A DNA stretch of 64,000 bases from Bacillota bacterium (GCA_021821465.1 JAKACM010000003.1:1-64000), one strand, 5' to 3'; numbered from the stretch's first letter, positions 8,136-17,867 are shown. Numbers and translations are program-made. The notes: generated by a model from the sequence alone, not told the origin.

Positions 8136-8729
8136 TTAACTTTTCGGCGTCACGAAAGTCTCAAGCGACTGTAAAACCTTACTACCTGCAGGCAAAACTT
8201 TGGCCGCTTCGGCAGCGTAATTCTTGGCGGCCGTCATATTGCCGAATTCCGCTTCTAACTGGACCACGCGGTACCATCCCCAAGGGTATGACGGGCCGTT
8301 GGCAATAGATTTTTTGTACCAAACTAACGCTTCTTGGGGATTGTTGTAGTCTTCAAGATAAATGTTTCCGATGTATTCGTAAGGATTTCCGATGTGCGGA
8401 TCAATTTGAATGGCCTTTTCCCAGTACTGCACCGCCACATTCGGCTGGCTATTCATTCCTGCCGCTGTACCTGCATTGACTTGGGCCTGAAAGTTCGTCG
8501 GCTTGGCCTGTGCCAACGCTTCATATTTTTTCAAGTTTTTTTGCCCTTGATATTGCGCCGCTCCCACGCGCAGAACCTGTGTTCCCGCCGCCGACGAATT
8601 TTGTGTCGTCGTCTTTTTTGTTGCTACTGCGGGCTTAGGCCGGACATGACCGTGTGCTTGATCTTGTCCACATCCGGCAAGAATCCCCGCCGATACGACA
8701 GCTACCATAATACTATGCCATGCTTTCAT
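8136..8729 (-). CDS. TPR-repeat lipoprotein
   Basis: A 197-residue exported protein. Residues 1-20 are a lipoprotein signal with lipobox ILAGC, followed by a Ser/Thr/Lys-rich linker. The rest resembles two to three tetratricopeptide repeats (for example AVQYWEKAIQIDPHIGNPYEYIGNIYL and EALVWYKKSIANGPSYPWGW), which usually mediate protein contacts. It is expected on the outer face of the membrane. I start it at the ATG at 8729 (MKAWHS) because TTTGGAGG stands upstream, rather than at 8741. Its partner is unknown; it is divergent from the large S53 protease gene, with about 230 bases between them. Confidence 0.8.
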   Translation of the reverse strand: MKAWHSIMVAVVSAGILAGCGQDQAHGHVRPKPAVATKKTTTQNSSAAGTQVLRVGAAQYQGQKNLKKYEALAQAKPTNFQAQVNAGTAAGMNSQPNVAVQYWEKAIQIDPHIGNPYEYIGNIYLEDYNNPQEALVWYKKSIANGPSYPWGWYRVVQLEAEFGNMTAAKNYAAEAAKVLPAGSKVLQSLETFVTPKS

Positions 8730-8749
8730 AAATACCTCCAAAAAATTTA

Positions 8750-8778
8750 CATATACTGGGATTTAATGCATAACTCAA
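8750..8778 (-). promoter_or_regulatory. promoter of the TPR lipoprotein gene
   Basis: On the minus strand TTGAGT (8778-8773), a 17-base spacer and TATATG (8755-8750) lie just upstream of the binding site and start codon at 8729. Confidence 0.6.
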
Positions 8779-8960
8779 CTGAAATGTTAAACTAATGGCC
8801 AAACTTTGTCTACCAATTGGTAATGGTTGAAGAAAAATGTCGCATTCCGAATTCAAAAAAGTTTTCGGTGTCCGATTAAAGGACTTTTGGCCCATCGTCG
8901 CGAATGTTTTTAATATATATCTAGTCAATAAATGATCGAGAAAAAAGGAGAAAGTAGACT

Positions 8961-11900
8961 GTGAAGATAGTGGTTTCCTCAGTACTCGCTTCAGCGGCCC
9001 TGTTAACGCCATTTTTCTCTCCCTTGACCGCCAATGCCGCACCTTTGCCGACTGCCTATGCCACCATGTGGAACCGTTTACCCCAAGCTTCTTTGCCCCC
9101 CACACCCTTATATCAGAACCAGTTAGGGGCGTTAAAACAAGTACATACGCACTCGTCCCCCACGAAGTTGACAGTTATTGTGGACTCTAAACAGCGCCTG
9201 GCACAGCTGCAATCTTACGCCCAAACGGTCAACACCCCACAATCTCCGTTATTTCACCATTTCCTCACCCCTCAACAAGTAAATGCCCGATTTGGACCAA
9301 CCCAGGCGTTGATAAACCAAGCCAAAACCGCAATTCATGACGCCGGTTGGAAAATATTGTCCCAGTCCCCATTTTCCATGAAAGTCGAGACCGGCAATCC
9401 CAAAACCTTTAAAGTGCCCGTGGCCAGTTCCTTGTATGCGGTAGCCGGCCTCAACCCGGTGCGCATACAACCGACAGGGATAAAGCATGCGAGTCTGTTG
9501 TCTCAAGACACGTCCGCCGCAAACCCCTCTCATTCGGTAGCCAACATGGCTACACCCTCTTCGGTGTCGGGAACCAATTTTCTTCTTTCCTCCATCCAGA
9601 ATAGCGTCACAACCGCCGCGAACGGGGACACGGTTCACGTCATGAGCTTCAATCCCGGCATCACTCATCAACTGCCATCAGGACTGCCTTTTAATCTGAT
9701 CATTTCGGCGCAAAGTCCTTCGGGAACCCCTTTGAGTATTCAATCCATCCGCTCCATTTCGGATACTCTCAACAATATCGGAAACTACGGCCAGGGACAG
9801 CCGTTCAAGGCAAGTCAAAGATCACTGTGGCAGTTAGAATTAGTGGCATTTGGTCCCACACAGAAAACGGATACCGTGAGTGCCCAAGTGACATTGACCA
9901 ATGGTGTGAGCACCACAATCACTTTCCCTCTTCCTCCTTTTACAGGTCAGGCTACCGCCCTATTCCCACTCAATGGTGCCGAAATCAGTCAATTGCTGGG
10001 AGCTCAAACGCTTTACCAAACGGCACTAAAACAAACTCCCGCTCCCATCGCTATTTTTTCTCTGGGACAAGCCCCCAGCATTAGCGATTTATCTGCCCTT
10101 ATGAACCAAGAAGGATTGCCCATGCCCGATTTGCACATCCTATACCAGGACGGGGCCGTGCCGGGAGCAACAGATTCCTCAACGGCCTTAGAATCCAACT
10201 TGGACGTTCAAGCACTCAGTTCCGTAGCTCCCGGAACATCCATCACCGACGAAGTCTATCCACAAAATGATTCGAATGACCCCCTGTTTTCTTTCTTGAC
10301 CAGTCTTTCGCAACAAAGCACCATCAAAATTGCCACGGTCAGTTACGGGTTTTCCGGAGAGAGCAGCGCTGTACTGGGAACATTGGTCGACGCGTGCACA
10401 GCCGAAGGCATTACCTTAATATTTGCCAGTGGAGACCAGGGGGCCTATGGGGGAAGCAACGGTCAGTTAGGCGTTCCCACCACCGACATTCAGCCCGGTA
10501 TTTTAACCGTGGGAGGACTGGACATGGCGGCCACGGCCACATTCGACAATTCCGGAACAATGACCAGCCTAAATGGCCCCACCGTTTTGAAATCTTGGGG
10601 AGGCGATTACTTAAGGGCCTTGCCCTCCTCGGTATTGGAAGCTGACTTACAACAAAATGCAGCGTCGAGCGGCGGTTTTGGCGCCACTGCCATACCATCG
10701 TGGCAACAAGACCACCTGCCCTCAGGATCCTCGGGTATCGGCGTCCCGGATATTTCTTCTCTGGCGGGTATGCCGGCTATGCAAGGCATTATCCAGGGAC
10801 AAGCGGCACAATTTGGCGGAACCAGTCTTGCCGCCCCACTAACCGCAGGATGGCTGTCCGATTTGGAGTCCGTCAACCAGGTCCAGAATTCCGGCATGGG
10901 CAATATCAACCCGATGTTGTTTCAAGCGGCCAGCACCAATCCTAGCGATTTTCTTCAGGCACAATGGGGAAGCAATGGCTATTATCAAGTCACTTCGTCC
11001 CAACCCGGCTCCTGGAATCCCGTAACGGGCTTAGGAGCGCCCAATTGGGACCAATTAGCCTCATTATGGCATCCGGCGAGTGTGACAAATCTTTCATTGT
11101 CCTCGGTGGTCACTTCGGCTACGGTCGGATCAAAGGTCCCGTTTACTTTAACGGCCTTAAATAAAAATGGGAATCCCGATCCGTATTTCACGGGTCCCAT
11201 CTCTTTAACCAGTTCAGATCCCAACGCCGTGCTGCCCTCATCGTCCCAACTGCATTTTTCCAATGGGCAAGCTATTTTTAATGTCGTGTTTGAACAGACG
11301 GGAACGCAAAGCCTAACGGCAACCGATCCCCTGCAAAACCTGAAAGTCACGTCGACTACCCTGAATATCACCAATCCCCTGAGCCTTAACATTACTCCGT
11401 CGTCCATCGCTGTCGGCCAAAATGCGACGATGACTGTTAATAGCTCGGTCAGTTCTTCGGGTTTGCAGTACCAATTCTGGATAAAAGATCCGGCAACCAA
11501 CGCATGGCATGAAGAGGCTCCCTATTCCACCAACTCTTCGCTTCAATTTGCTCCCCAAGTACCGGGCCAGTATCAAGTGGAGGTTTTTGTAAAAGGGTTG
11601 AGCTCCAACCCCCAAGTTGTCAATGGGTCTTTTTCCGTTTCTGCGCCCAAAAGCACACCGATGGTTTCCTCGCTCAGCGTGTCGGCTCCTCAAATTTTCC
11701 AAAATCCCGGAGCCAATGTCACCTTTACCGCGAAGTCGACTGTTTCGGCGGGATCTCCCTTATACCAATTCTGGGTTCATGGTCCCGATAACCGGTGGAC
11801 GATGGTACAGAATTATTCATCCAATCCCCTTCTTACGTTGAAAGATCTGCACTCAGGATCCTACGTTGTCGCCGTCTATGCTCTTAGCAAAAACCAGTAC

Positions 11901-12230
11901 AATCAACATAACTTTACACAAGCCTATTACTACACCACCGTTTTAAATGTGGGCAGCCATGTCTCGTTGTCGCTTCCGGGTACCCTGACTTTGGGCCATT
12001 CGCTGACGCTTAACGCCTCCGCTCAATCCCTCACCAATCCTGTCTACCAATACTGGATAAAGTCTCCGGACGGACAATGGTCCTCAAGCGGGAATTACGG
12101 AGGATCAACCTATCAATTCACCCCATCTCAGCAGGGCACCTACACGATTGTTGTCTATGCCAAGGATCCTTATGCACCCGCAACCAGCCAATTTGCGGTC
12201 ACGGCCACTCAGAGCATCACGGTCGATTGA
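8961..12230 (+). CDS. secreted S53 (sedolisin/kumamolisin-type) acid protease with C-terminal repeat domains
   Basis: A 1089-residue exported serine-carboxyl endopeptidase active at low pH. Residues 1-27 are a signal peptide (ending TANA). A pro-kumamolisin domain follows (about 60-165, with PLFHHFLTPQQVNARFG), then an unusual insert of about 170 residues before the catalytic domain. The catalytic residues are visible: Glu411 and Asp415 (ALESNLDVQ), oxyanion Asp492 (FASGDQG) and Ser622 (GGTSLAAP); VTGLGAPNWD matches the calcium-site end. Residues about 715-1089 are Ig-like modules, three with the pattern YQFW...P...W...Y. These repeats recur in the surface protein at 19.9-21.0 kb. GTG start behind AAGGAGAAAG. 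It probably digests extracellular protein. Confidence 0.9.
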   Translation: MKIVVSSVLASAALLTPFFSPLTANAAPLPTAYATMWNRLPQASLPPTPLYQNQLGALKQVHTHSSPTKLTVIVDSKQRLAQLQSYAQTVNTPQSPLFHHFLTPQQVNARFGPTQALINQAKTAIHDAGWKILSQSPFSMKVETGNPKTFKVPVASSLYAVAGLNPVRIQPTGIKHASLLSQDTSAANPSHSVANMATPSSVSGTNFLLSSIQNSVTTAANGDTVHVMSFNPGITHQLPSGLPFNLIISAQSPSGTPLSIQSIRSISDTLNNIGNYGQGQPFKASQRSLWQLELVAFGPTQKTDTVSAQVTLTNGVSTTITFPLPPFTGQATALFPLNGAEISQLLGAQTLYQTALKQTPAPIAIFSLGQAPSISDLSALMNQEGLPMPDLHILYQDGAVPGATDSSTALESNLDVQALSSVAPGTSITDEVYPQNDSNDPLFSFLTSLSQQSTIKIATVSYGFSGESSAVLGTLVDACTAEGITLIFASGDQGAYGGSNGQLGVPTTDIQPGILTVGGLDMAATATFDNSGTMTSLNGPTVLKSWGGDYLRALPSSVLEADLQQNAASSGGFGATAIPSWQQDHLPSGSSGIGVPDISSLAGMPAMQGIIQGQAAQFGGTSLAAPLTAGWLSDLESVNQVQNSGMGNINPMLFQAASTNPSDFLQAQWGSNGYYQVTSSQPGSWNPVTGLGAPNWDQLASLWHPASVTNLSLSSVVTSATVGSKVPFTLTALNKNGNPDPYFTGPISLTSSDPNAVLPSSSQLHFSNGQAIFNVVFEQTGTQSLTATDPLQNLKVTSTTLNITNPLSLNITPSSIAVGQNATMTVNSSVSSSGLQYQFWIKDPATNAWHEEAPYSTNSSLQFAPQVPGQYQVEVFVKGLSSNPQVVNGSFSVSAPKSTPMVSSLSVSAPQIFQNPGANVTFTAKSTVSAGSPLYQFWVHGPDNRWTMVQNYSSNPLLTLKDLHSGSYVVAVYALSKNQYNQHNFTQAYYYTTVLNVGSHVSLSLPGTLTLGHSLTLNASAQSLTNPVYQYWIKSPDGQWSSSGNYGGSTYQFTPSQQGTYTIVVYAKDPYAPATSQFAVTATQSITVD

Positions 12231-12256
12231 TTTCTACTCATGTTTCAGGACGGTAA

Positions 12257-12287
12257 AGGACGTTTGGCATCCGAGGCCAAACGTCCT
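12257..12287. terminator. hairpin between convergent protease and zwf genes
   Basis: AGGACGTTTGGC and GCCAAACGTCCT make a perfect 12-bp stem with a 7-base loop, placed between the two convergent stop codons. It is flanked by short T-rich stretches on either strand, so it fits a bidirectional terminator. Confidence 0.65.
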
Positions 12288-12319
12288 CTTGCGTCTGCTC
12301 ATCGGTGAGAAAGACCTTT

Positions 12320-13756
12320 TTACGTGGGGTCTTCTAAGGACTTCCACGTTAAATTGCCCTCCATTAGCCCATCTTGAGCGGAAGGTCCGTCCGATCCCGC
12401 CCTATAGAGTGCGGGTTTTTGGGTTTTCCAAGATTTCAACACGGGGTCGACGATACGCCATGACTCCTCGACTTCATCGAAGCGAGGAAAAGCGCTTTGA
12501 TCTCCTTTAAGGACGTCCAAGAGCAATTGCTCATAAGCAGAGTAATCCCTTTCCCCGGCTTTCTTATACGGCGCCGTAAGCACCACTTCTTCCGTACTCA
12601 ATTCCATGCCCGGTTTCTTTGCCCACATGACCAAATCGATCGCTTCATCCGGTTTCATCCGGAATACCAGCCAGTTCGATAATCCGGCACCAAACAGCTT
12701 TTCCGGAACCGACTTGAGCTGAACGCCAATTTCCGCATAATCCCGCGCCATTCTCTTTCCGCTCCTTAGGTAGAAAGGCACACCGGACCAGCGCCAATTG
12801 TCGACATAAAGCTTCAACGCGGCATAAGTTTCCGTCAGGGAATCGGCTTGGATGCCTTCTTCTTCCGTGTAAGCCAAGACCTCCTTCCCCTCCACTTCTC
12901 CCGCAGTATATTGACCGGCTACAGCAAAATCATCCACGTGTTCGGAGGGTATCAAGCGCACGGCGCGCAGAACTTCGGCCTTATGGTCATGTAAGATATC
13001 CGCATCCCATTCACTGGGAGGTTCCATAGCGACCAAGGTAAAGAGTTGCATCAAATGGTTTTGCAACATGTCGCGCAGTGCTCCTGCCTGGTCGTAATAC
13101 CGCCACCGTCCCTCAAGTCCTAAGGTTTCCGCATAGGTTATTTGCACCTGAGCTATGTGCTGACTGTCCCAAATCGATGCCAAAAGGCGGTTGATAAAAC
13201 GAAACACCAACACGTTTTGAACGGTATCCTTGCCCAGAAAATGATCAATGCGGAAGACCTGATCTTCCTGCCACCATGGGCTTAAGGCCTGTCCCAAAGC
13301 TTGAGCCGATTCCAAATCCCAGCCAAAGGGCTTTTCGATGACAATCCGGCGGAAACTTCCGGAATCGGGAGGACGGTTTAAATTGGCTTCTCCCAACCCT
13401 TGCGCCGCATCGGCAAATAGCTGCGGCGGCAAACCTAAGTAGAAAATCGCTCCACCCTGGACAAAATTCCGGAGCGTTTTCAAACTATTCGCTGTCAAAT
13501 CCCCGGACTGATATTGGATAGTGTCCGCCAGTTTTTCCCACTTATTTTCGTCAAAATCCGTGACAAATGCCTTCAGATTTGTATGGAGGTGATCCAGAAA
13601 TTGACTGCGTTCCCACTTCTCCATAGCATAGCCGACAATTTGCTGCACCGGCCATTCGTTTTGCACAAACAACCGGTAAATAGCCGGAAAAAGCAAACGG
13701 CGGGTCAAATCTCCCGTGGCCCCCAGAATAACAAACGTAGGATTTTTCTCAGGCAT
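12320..13756 (-). CDS. zwf: glucose-6-phosphate 1-dehydrogenase
   Basis: First enzyme of the oxidative pentose phosphate pathway; oxidises glucose 6-phosphate with NAD(P)+. The 478-residue protein has the nucleotide loop ILGATGDLTRRLLFPA at the N-terminus, EKPFGWDLESA, the substrate/catalytic signature RIDHFLGKDTVQN (about 170-182), RYYDQAGALRDMLQNHLMQL, and VPFYLRSGKRM. Start ATG at 13756 with GAGGAG upstream. It lies about 195 bases downstream of the GH15 gene on the same strand, which could supply glucose. Length and motif order are typical. Confidence 0.95.
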   Translation of the reverse strand: MPEKNPTFVILGATGDLTRRLLFPAIYRLFVQNEWPVQQIVGYAMEKWERSQFLDHLHTNLKAFVTDFDENKWEKLADTIQYQSGDLTANSLKTLRNFVQGGAIFYLGLPPQLFADAAQGLGEANLNRPPDSGSFRRIVIEKPFGWDLESAQALGQALSPWWQEDQVFRIDHFLGKDTVQNVLVFRFINRLLASIWDSQHIAQVQITYAETLGLEGRWRYYDQAGALRDMLQNHLMQLFTLVAMEPPSEWDADILHDHKAEVLRAVRLIPSEHVDDFAVAGQYTAGEVEGKEVLAYTEEEGIQADSLTETYAALKLYVDNWRWSGVPFYLRSGKRMARDYAEIGVQLKSVPEKLFGAGLSNWLVFRMKPDEAIDLVMWAKKPGMELSTEEVVLTAPYKKAGERDYSAYEQLLLDVLKGDQSAFPRFDEVEESWRIVDPVLKSWKTQKPALYRAGSDGPSAQDGLMEGNLTWKSLEDPT

Positions 13757-13950
13757 TAAAGTACTCCTCTCTATATAGACTGACCCGATTCCGATCTAAA
13801 GGGCAATGGAACCGAGAAAAGAAATTCTCGGAACGAATTTTTTGACACACTCTTGTCCGTGCGATCTTGGATCTGAATCACATCATTCCCCATCGTTAAA
13901 GGTTCCGCCGCAAAATTACGCCTCAGGTCGGAAAAGAAGCACAAGACGAC

Positions 13951-15750
13951 CTAAGAAGACGGCAGAATTTCTTGCTTCCTCACGGAGTCATGAGTATCTT
14001 GCGCCAAAATCAACTGGCGCTCTATCAACGTCGTCACAAGCCCTGCGTGCGGAAACAATTGAGGGAAATTTCCGTGGGGCTCCAGAGTACCGGGGTCCAC
14101 GTGTTCGGCAAAAAGACCCAGGTCGGTAGCACAATCCAGTTGTCGTTCAATCAACTCGTCCGCCCTTTTGACATCACCCAAGCGAAGATAAACGCGAGCC
14201 AACCAAAATCCGGCAAGAGTAAAAGGATACCGTACGGTTCCCATATTGTCCTGCCGATAACGGTAGACAAAACCTTCATGCAACAATGCCTGTTCGATTT
14301 GCTCTAATGTCTTGGCAAAAACCGGATGTTTGACGTCCACAAAGCCGTATAACGGCAGGGTCAACAAGGCCGCATCGACTTGACGGTGCCGATGTCCCTG
14401 AGTTAAATACGGTAGACTGCTCTTTTGTTGATCTCCCCAAATATGTGCGGCAATAACATCCCCGACTTGTTTCCAGGACTGAGCCAACACATCCAAGTGC
14501 ATGACTTTTTCGGCCAACACCGAACCAACGTAAAGTGAAACCCAGCACATGAGCTGAGAATGCGTGTAGATGTCGTCGTCATCCCGAAATTCCCATAAGG
14601 AAGCATCGGTGGTATTCCAGTTGGCCGACACCCATGATACCAGAGTATCAATAGCCCACCAGTATTCTTTTATAAATGTATCATCATGTGTCTGGCGCCA
14701 ATAGGCCAAGACCACCCATAATAAATCTCCTTCAATATCCATTTGCGTTTGATCCGTGGCGGCATTGCCCACGCGAACGGGACGAGAGTTTTTGTATCCC
14801 GCCAGCCATAACAATTCCTTTTCGCCGTGACTTCTGGTGCCATCGACATTATAAAAAGGTGCGGCGTAAGGTTTCCCCGCTAAATCGACCGTATTGAGCA
14901 TAAACTCCACAAAACGCCGGCAAGCGACGGGATCTCCCGCCGCCAGCAGTGCTTCGGCAGCATAAGACGCGTCTCGAATCCAGACGAAACGATAGTCCCA
15001 TTGCCGGCTTTCGCCCACGGCTTCGGGCAAGGACGTCGTCGCCGCCGCCAAAAGAGCTCCGTTGGTTCTGTAACTGAGTCCTCTGATTGCCAACAAGCTG
15101 CGGTTAAATGCCTCACGGTAGGGACCCTCATAAGGCAAAAGACTGCGCTGCCAAAACTCCCGGGTCCCTTTATCCAAAGCGATGGGATTGGTCAGGGGTT
15201 CTTCAAACATGGCCTGTTCGCGGTCGTAATCGCCGGCGTAGCGCAGAACCACAACCACCTCGCCGGGACCGACGCGCCAGTGATCACGCTGTTCCAATTT
15301 CTCCATAGGTCCTTGGATCACAAGCTTGACGGCTTCGGTATGCTCGGGACGCGAAAATACGGCCCCGTCCTCAGTAATTTCGTATGCCGCCCCCGTTGCC
15401 CCAAACGAAAAAGTCGGGCGGCAGATCAATTCCAGCTCAATGTCCGTTTTTACCCGTCTCCAGATGGCTGCCCGTCCAATCGGCAAAAAATCACGAATCT
15501 GAGCCGTGCCGTTCTCCGTCCGAAAAGTCGTCACTAAAATATTTGTATCGTCGTCATAAGTTTGGTCGCTTTCAAATGCTTTGGTCGGTTGAATACTAAA
15601 AAATCCTCCCCGTGCCTTGTCGAGGAGACGACAAAATATGGCATCACTGTCAAAACGGGGACAAGGGAACCATTCAATCACACCATCGGCCGACACCAAA
15701 GCTGAAGTATAACTGTTCGTCAAAAACCCGTAAAACTGAGGATGGCTCAT
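13951..15750 (-). CDS. GH15 family glucoamylase or trehalase
   Basis: A 599-residue inverting glycosidase that releases glucose from alpha-glucans or trehalose. The N-terminal beta-sandwich contains NSYTSALVSADGVIEWFPCPRFDS. The (alpha/alpha)6 barrel has WDYRFVWIRDASY, the general acid region SLWEFRDDDD and the general base region GLFAEHVDPGT followed by GNFPQLFPHAGLV. There is no signal peptide, so it is probably cytosolic, as for the prokaryotic GH15 trehalases and glucoamylases acting on storage sugars. Trehalase and glucoamylase activities cannot be told apart from this sequence. ATG at 15750 behind AAGGAG. zwf lies just downstream. Confidence 0.88.
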   Translation of the reverse strand: MSHPQFYGFLTNSYTSALVSADGVIEWFPCPRFDSDAIFCRLLDKARGGFFSIQPTKAFESDQTYDDDTNILVTTFRTENGTAQIRDFLPIGRAAIWRRVKTDIELELICRPTFSFGATGAAYEITEDGAVFSRPEHTEAVKLVIQGPMEKLEQRDHWRVGPGEVVVVLRYAGDYDREQAMFEEPLTNPIALDKGTREFWQRSLLPYEGPYREAFNRSLLAIRGLSYRTNGALLAAATTSLPEAVGESRQWDYRFVWIRDASYAAEALLAAGDPVACRRFVEFMLNTVDLAGKPYAAPFYNVDGTRSHGEKELLWLAGYKNSRPVRVGNAATDQTQMDIEGDLLWVVLAYWRQTHDDTFIKEYWWAIDTLVSWVSANWNTTDASLWEFRDDDDIYTHSQLMCWVSLYVGSVLAEKVMHLDVLAQSWKQVGDVIAAHIWGDQQKSSLPYLTQGHRHRQVDAALLTLPLYGFVDVKHPVFAKTLEQIEQALLHEGFVYRYRQDNMGTVRYPFTLAGFWLARVYLRLGDVKRADELIERQLDCATDLGLFAEHVDPGTLEPHGNFPQLFPHAGLVTTLIERQLILAQDTHDSVRKQEILPSS

Positions 15751-16382
15751 CGATCAATCTCCTTCCCAGGCGGCATTGACTGAAATGCCCATGGAATTTT
15801 GGAAATATCTCTTTAACCTTAACGCATTCGGTGCCTCGAAGTAACCCACATGTCCTAAACCCGAATAAATTAACCCCAAAGTTAGAATATATTTCGACAC
15901 AAAAAGGAGCCATACTGCCAATCTTGCGCTATATCTTCATCGTGGCCTATGAAATACCGGAACGTTTGCCACGCGCACTATTTTCGTTATAATCCAAATT
16001 CTCGACATGATTCACCAAAATTGTGTTGCACTCTTAATCCAAGGACTGCGGGACAGTTAACCATAAAAAGAAGTCCACGAATGTTTCATCTTGATTGTCT
16101 CTGCAATCGCCGGCAATATCAGATCACGACCCATATAGCCGGATGTGCCCAACTAACCCTTTGCGACTCCCCACCATGCACACCTTCAATCAGAGTCTAT
16201 CCATCCAGGTTAAAATGAAGAAACTTCCCCATACGCTGCAATCGGAAATTTAGGTAGCCAAAGAAATTATCGTGAAATATAGCCCCCGACACCATTCCTT
16301 AAAGAGATCTATTCCAAGTCCCTAATATCACAAATATTTTTTCGTTATTCACTTGCATCGTTCTTCTTTTCATGATATTTTG
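15751..16382. other. non-coding region between GH15 and the metal transporter
   Basis: About 630 bases with frequent stops. The ORF at 15949-16218 has no ribosome binding site and a composition unlike the neighbours, so I leave it out. The right end leads into the Nur-box-like operator. I see no RNA gene. Confidence 0.4.
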
Positions 16383-16385
16383 TTG

Positions 16386-16402
16386 TTGCAAGATAATCGC
16401 AA
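16386..16402 (+). promoter_or_regulatory. Nur-box-like operator (TTGCAA-N5-TCGCAA)
   Basis: TTGCAAGATAATCGCAA lies 24 bases upstream of the transporter start, embedded in a wider inverted repeat TTGTTGC-N9-GCAATAA (16383-16405). The Streptomyces nickel regulator Nur recognises tTGCaa-N5-ttGCAA; this site differs at one position. The gene two ORFs downstream encodes a Fur-family protein. Binding is inferred. Confidence 0.6.
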
Positions 16403-16426
16403 TAATGAAAGGTGGTGTAAAAGTAC

Positions 16427-17314
16427 ATGCTTAATCTCTGGGATCCTCATGTCGGAATTATTTGGACTACGGCGCTTGTCACTGCATTCCTATTGGGCAT
16501 GGTTCACGGCATTACGCCGGATGAACACACTTGGCCCATAACTTTTAGCTACGCAATCGGCAGTTATTCGACGAAAAAAGGATTAATGGCCGGCCTGACT
16601 TTTTCCTTGGCCTTTACCCTCCAACGAGCCATTGCCAGTGAACTGGCTTATTTGGCCTTGGATAAATGGTTTACCTTGGGGAGCACGGTCGATTATGTCG
16701 TCTATCTCATTGTAGGGGTTGCGATGGTATGGGCGGGTCGTTATATACTGCAAGGGAAACACTGGCACTTGTCCTTGCGGCGTTCTCACAAAATGGGACC
16801 GAACCGCAGTGCAGGGGTCAATGCACCGAAAGCTTGGATGCCCTTAATGCACGGCTTTATCGCCGGATGGGGTTTCGGCGCCTTTGCCATAATTATCTAC
16901 ACCGTATTGGCGCCGACCATGCCTTCAGCATGGTGGGGGTGGGTGCCGGGTGCCTTATTCGGTCTAGGCACTACCGTTATGCAAGCGTTGGCAGGCGCTC
17001 TCTTTGGCTGGATTAGCCATCGTCTGGGGTTGCCCCCTGAAGCCACACAACAAGTGGCTTTGGTTACTGCGGGACGTACTCTGGCCTGGGGCGGCATCGC
17101 TTTTGTTGTGGGTGGTTTGATAGGCATCGTGTTGCCTCAAGTTGCTGCCGTTAGCATATCAACGGGGATTCACGTCCACAATTTAGACAGACTGGGCATT
17201 GCCTTTGTTCTGGTCGTGGTCTCGGTGATGGGTATTGGACTGACTACACTTATTCAGCAGACCCGTTACTGGACAAGACAGGTCAAATCAACTCACCAGT
17301 CACTGCAACATTAG
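16427..17314 (+). CDS. NicO/HoxN-like metal (nickel/cobalt) transporter, membrane protein
   Basis: The 295-residue protein has about six to seven hydrophobic segments. The first carries LLGMVHGITPDEHTW, resembling the His/Asp motif (HAxDADH type) that binds metal in nickel/cobalt transporters; here it reads H-x4-DEH. A second histidine-containing segment (LMHGFIAGWGFGAF) follows a cytosolic loop with several histidines. I infer Ni2+ or Co2+ transport: the motif, the Nur-box-like operator upstream, and the Fur-family gene six codons downstream agree, and the window holds a nickel-dependent urease. Import versus export is not decided by sequence. Start ATG at 16427 behind AAAGGTGG. Confidence 0.7.
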   Translation: MLNLWDPHVGIIWTTALVTAFLLGMVHGITPDEHTWPITFSYAIGSYSTKKGLMAGLTFSLAFTLQRAIASELAYLALDKWFTLGSTVDYVVYLIVGVAMVWAGRYILQGKHWHLSLRRSHKMGPNRSAGVNAPKAWMPLMHGFIAGWGFGAFAIIIYTVLAPTMPSAWWGWVPGALFGLGTTVMQALAGALFGWISHRLGLPPEATQQVALVTAGRTLAWGGIAFVVGGLIGIVLPQVAAVSISTGIHVHNLDRLGIAFVLVVVSVMGIGLTTLIQQTRYWTRQVKSTHQSLQH

Positions 17315-17329
17315 AAAGGGATGTATGAC

Positions 17330-17767
17330 ATGGAACGCACGTTGGAAGACCGTCTGAAAATCTTGTTGCGCGCCCAAGGATTACGGTTTACTCCCGACCG
17401 TCTGCGCATATTTCGCGCTCTGGCGGATAAACACAAGCCCATCTCCGTTCCCAGGCTCATTGCCATAGTGGAACAAGATGGGGTAAACCAAGCGACGGTT
17501 TACCGAACATTGGAGCAGTTTTTGGCTGTGGGGGTCGTGCAAACCGTGCTGCTCCATGACGGAGTGGTGGGTTATGAATTGGTTCCCCCTTTTTCCTCCC
17601 ACCACCATCACTTTATTTGCTTGGACTGCGGATCCGTGCAAGATCTCGCCGCAGAACGGGTGGACTCGGCTCTTGACAAGAGTCTGGAAGGCACAGGCCT
17701 TCGCGTCATCACTCATAAGGTTGATATTTATGGACAGTGTGAAAAATGCCATGCAGCTTCTTTATGA
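17330..17767 (+). CDS. Fur-family metalloregulator, possibly nickel-responsive (Nur-like)
   Basis: A 145-residue DNA-binding repressor. The N-terminal winged helix contains GLRFTPDRLRIFRAL and NQATVYRTLEQF; the dimerisation/metal part has HHHHFICLDCG (about 92-102) and a second CxxC (CEKC) at the end, the structural zinc pair. I place the start at ATG 17330, nine bases after AAAGGG, rather than at 17321, which touches the binding site. It follows the NicO-like transporter by 15 bases, so they form one operon. A Nur-like operator upstream suggests autoregulation. Fur, Zur or PerR roles remain possible; metal choice is inferred from context. Confidence 0.88.
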   Translation: MERTLEDRLKILLRAQGLRFTPDRLRIFRALADKHKPISVPRLIAIVEQDGVNQATVYRTLEQFLAVGVVQTVLLHDGVVGYELVPPFSSHHHHFICLDCGSVQDLAAERVDSALDKSLEGTGLRVITHKVDIYGQCEKCHAASL

Positions 17768-17867
17768 TTCGAGAATAACAATTAGCCCTACTAGCATTGT
17801 TGAGTTGAAACCGTGTTTGGTAGTATTCTGGTCGTATTGTTACAAATCTGCAAAATGAGGATGTCCA

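Noticed and set aside
15949-16218. 89-codon ORF as a gene
   Set aside because: No ribosome binding site, cysteine/histidine-rich atypical composition, no motif.
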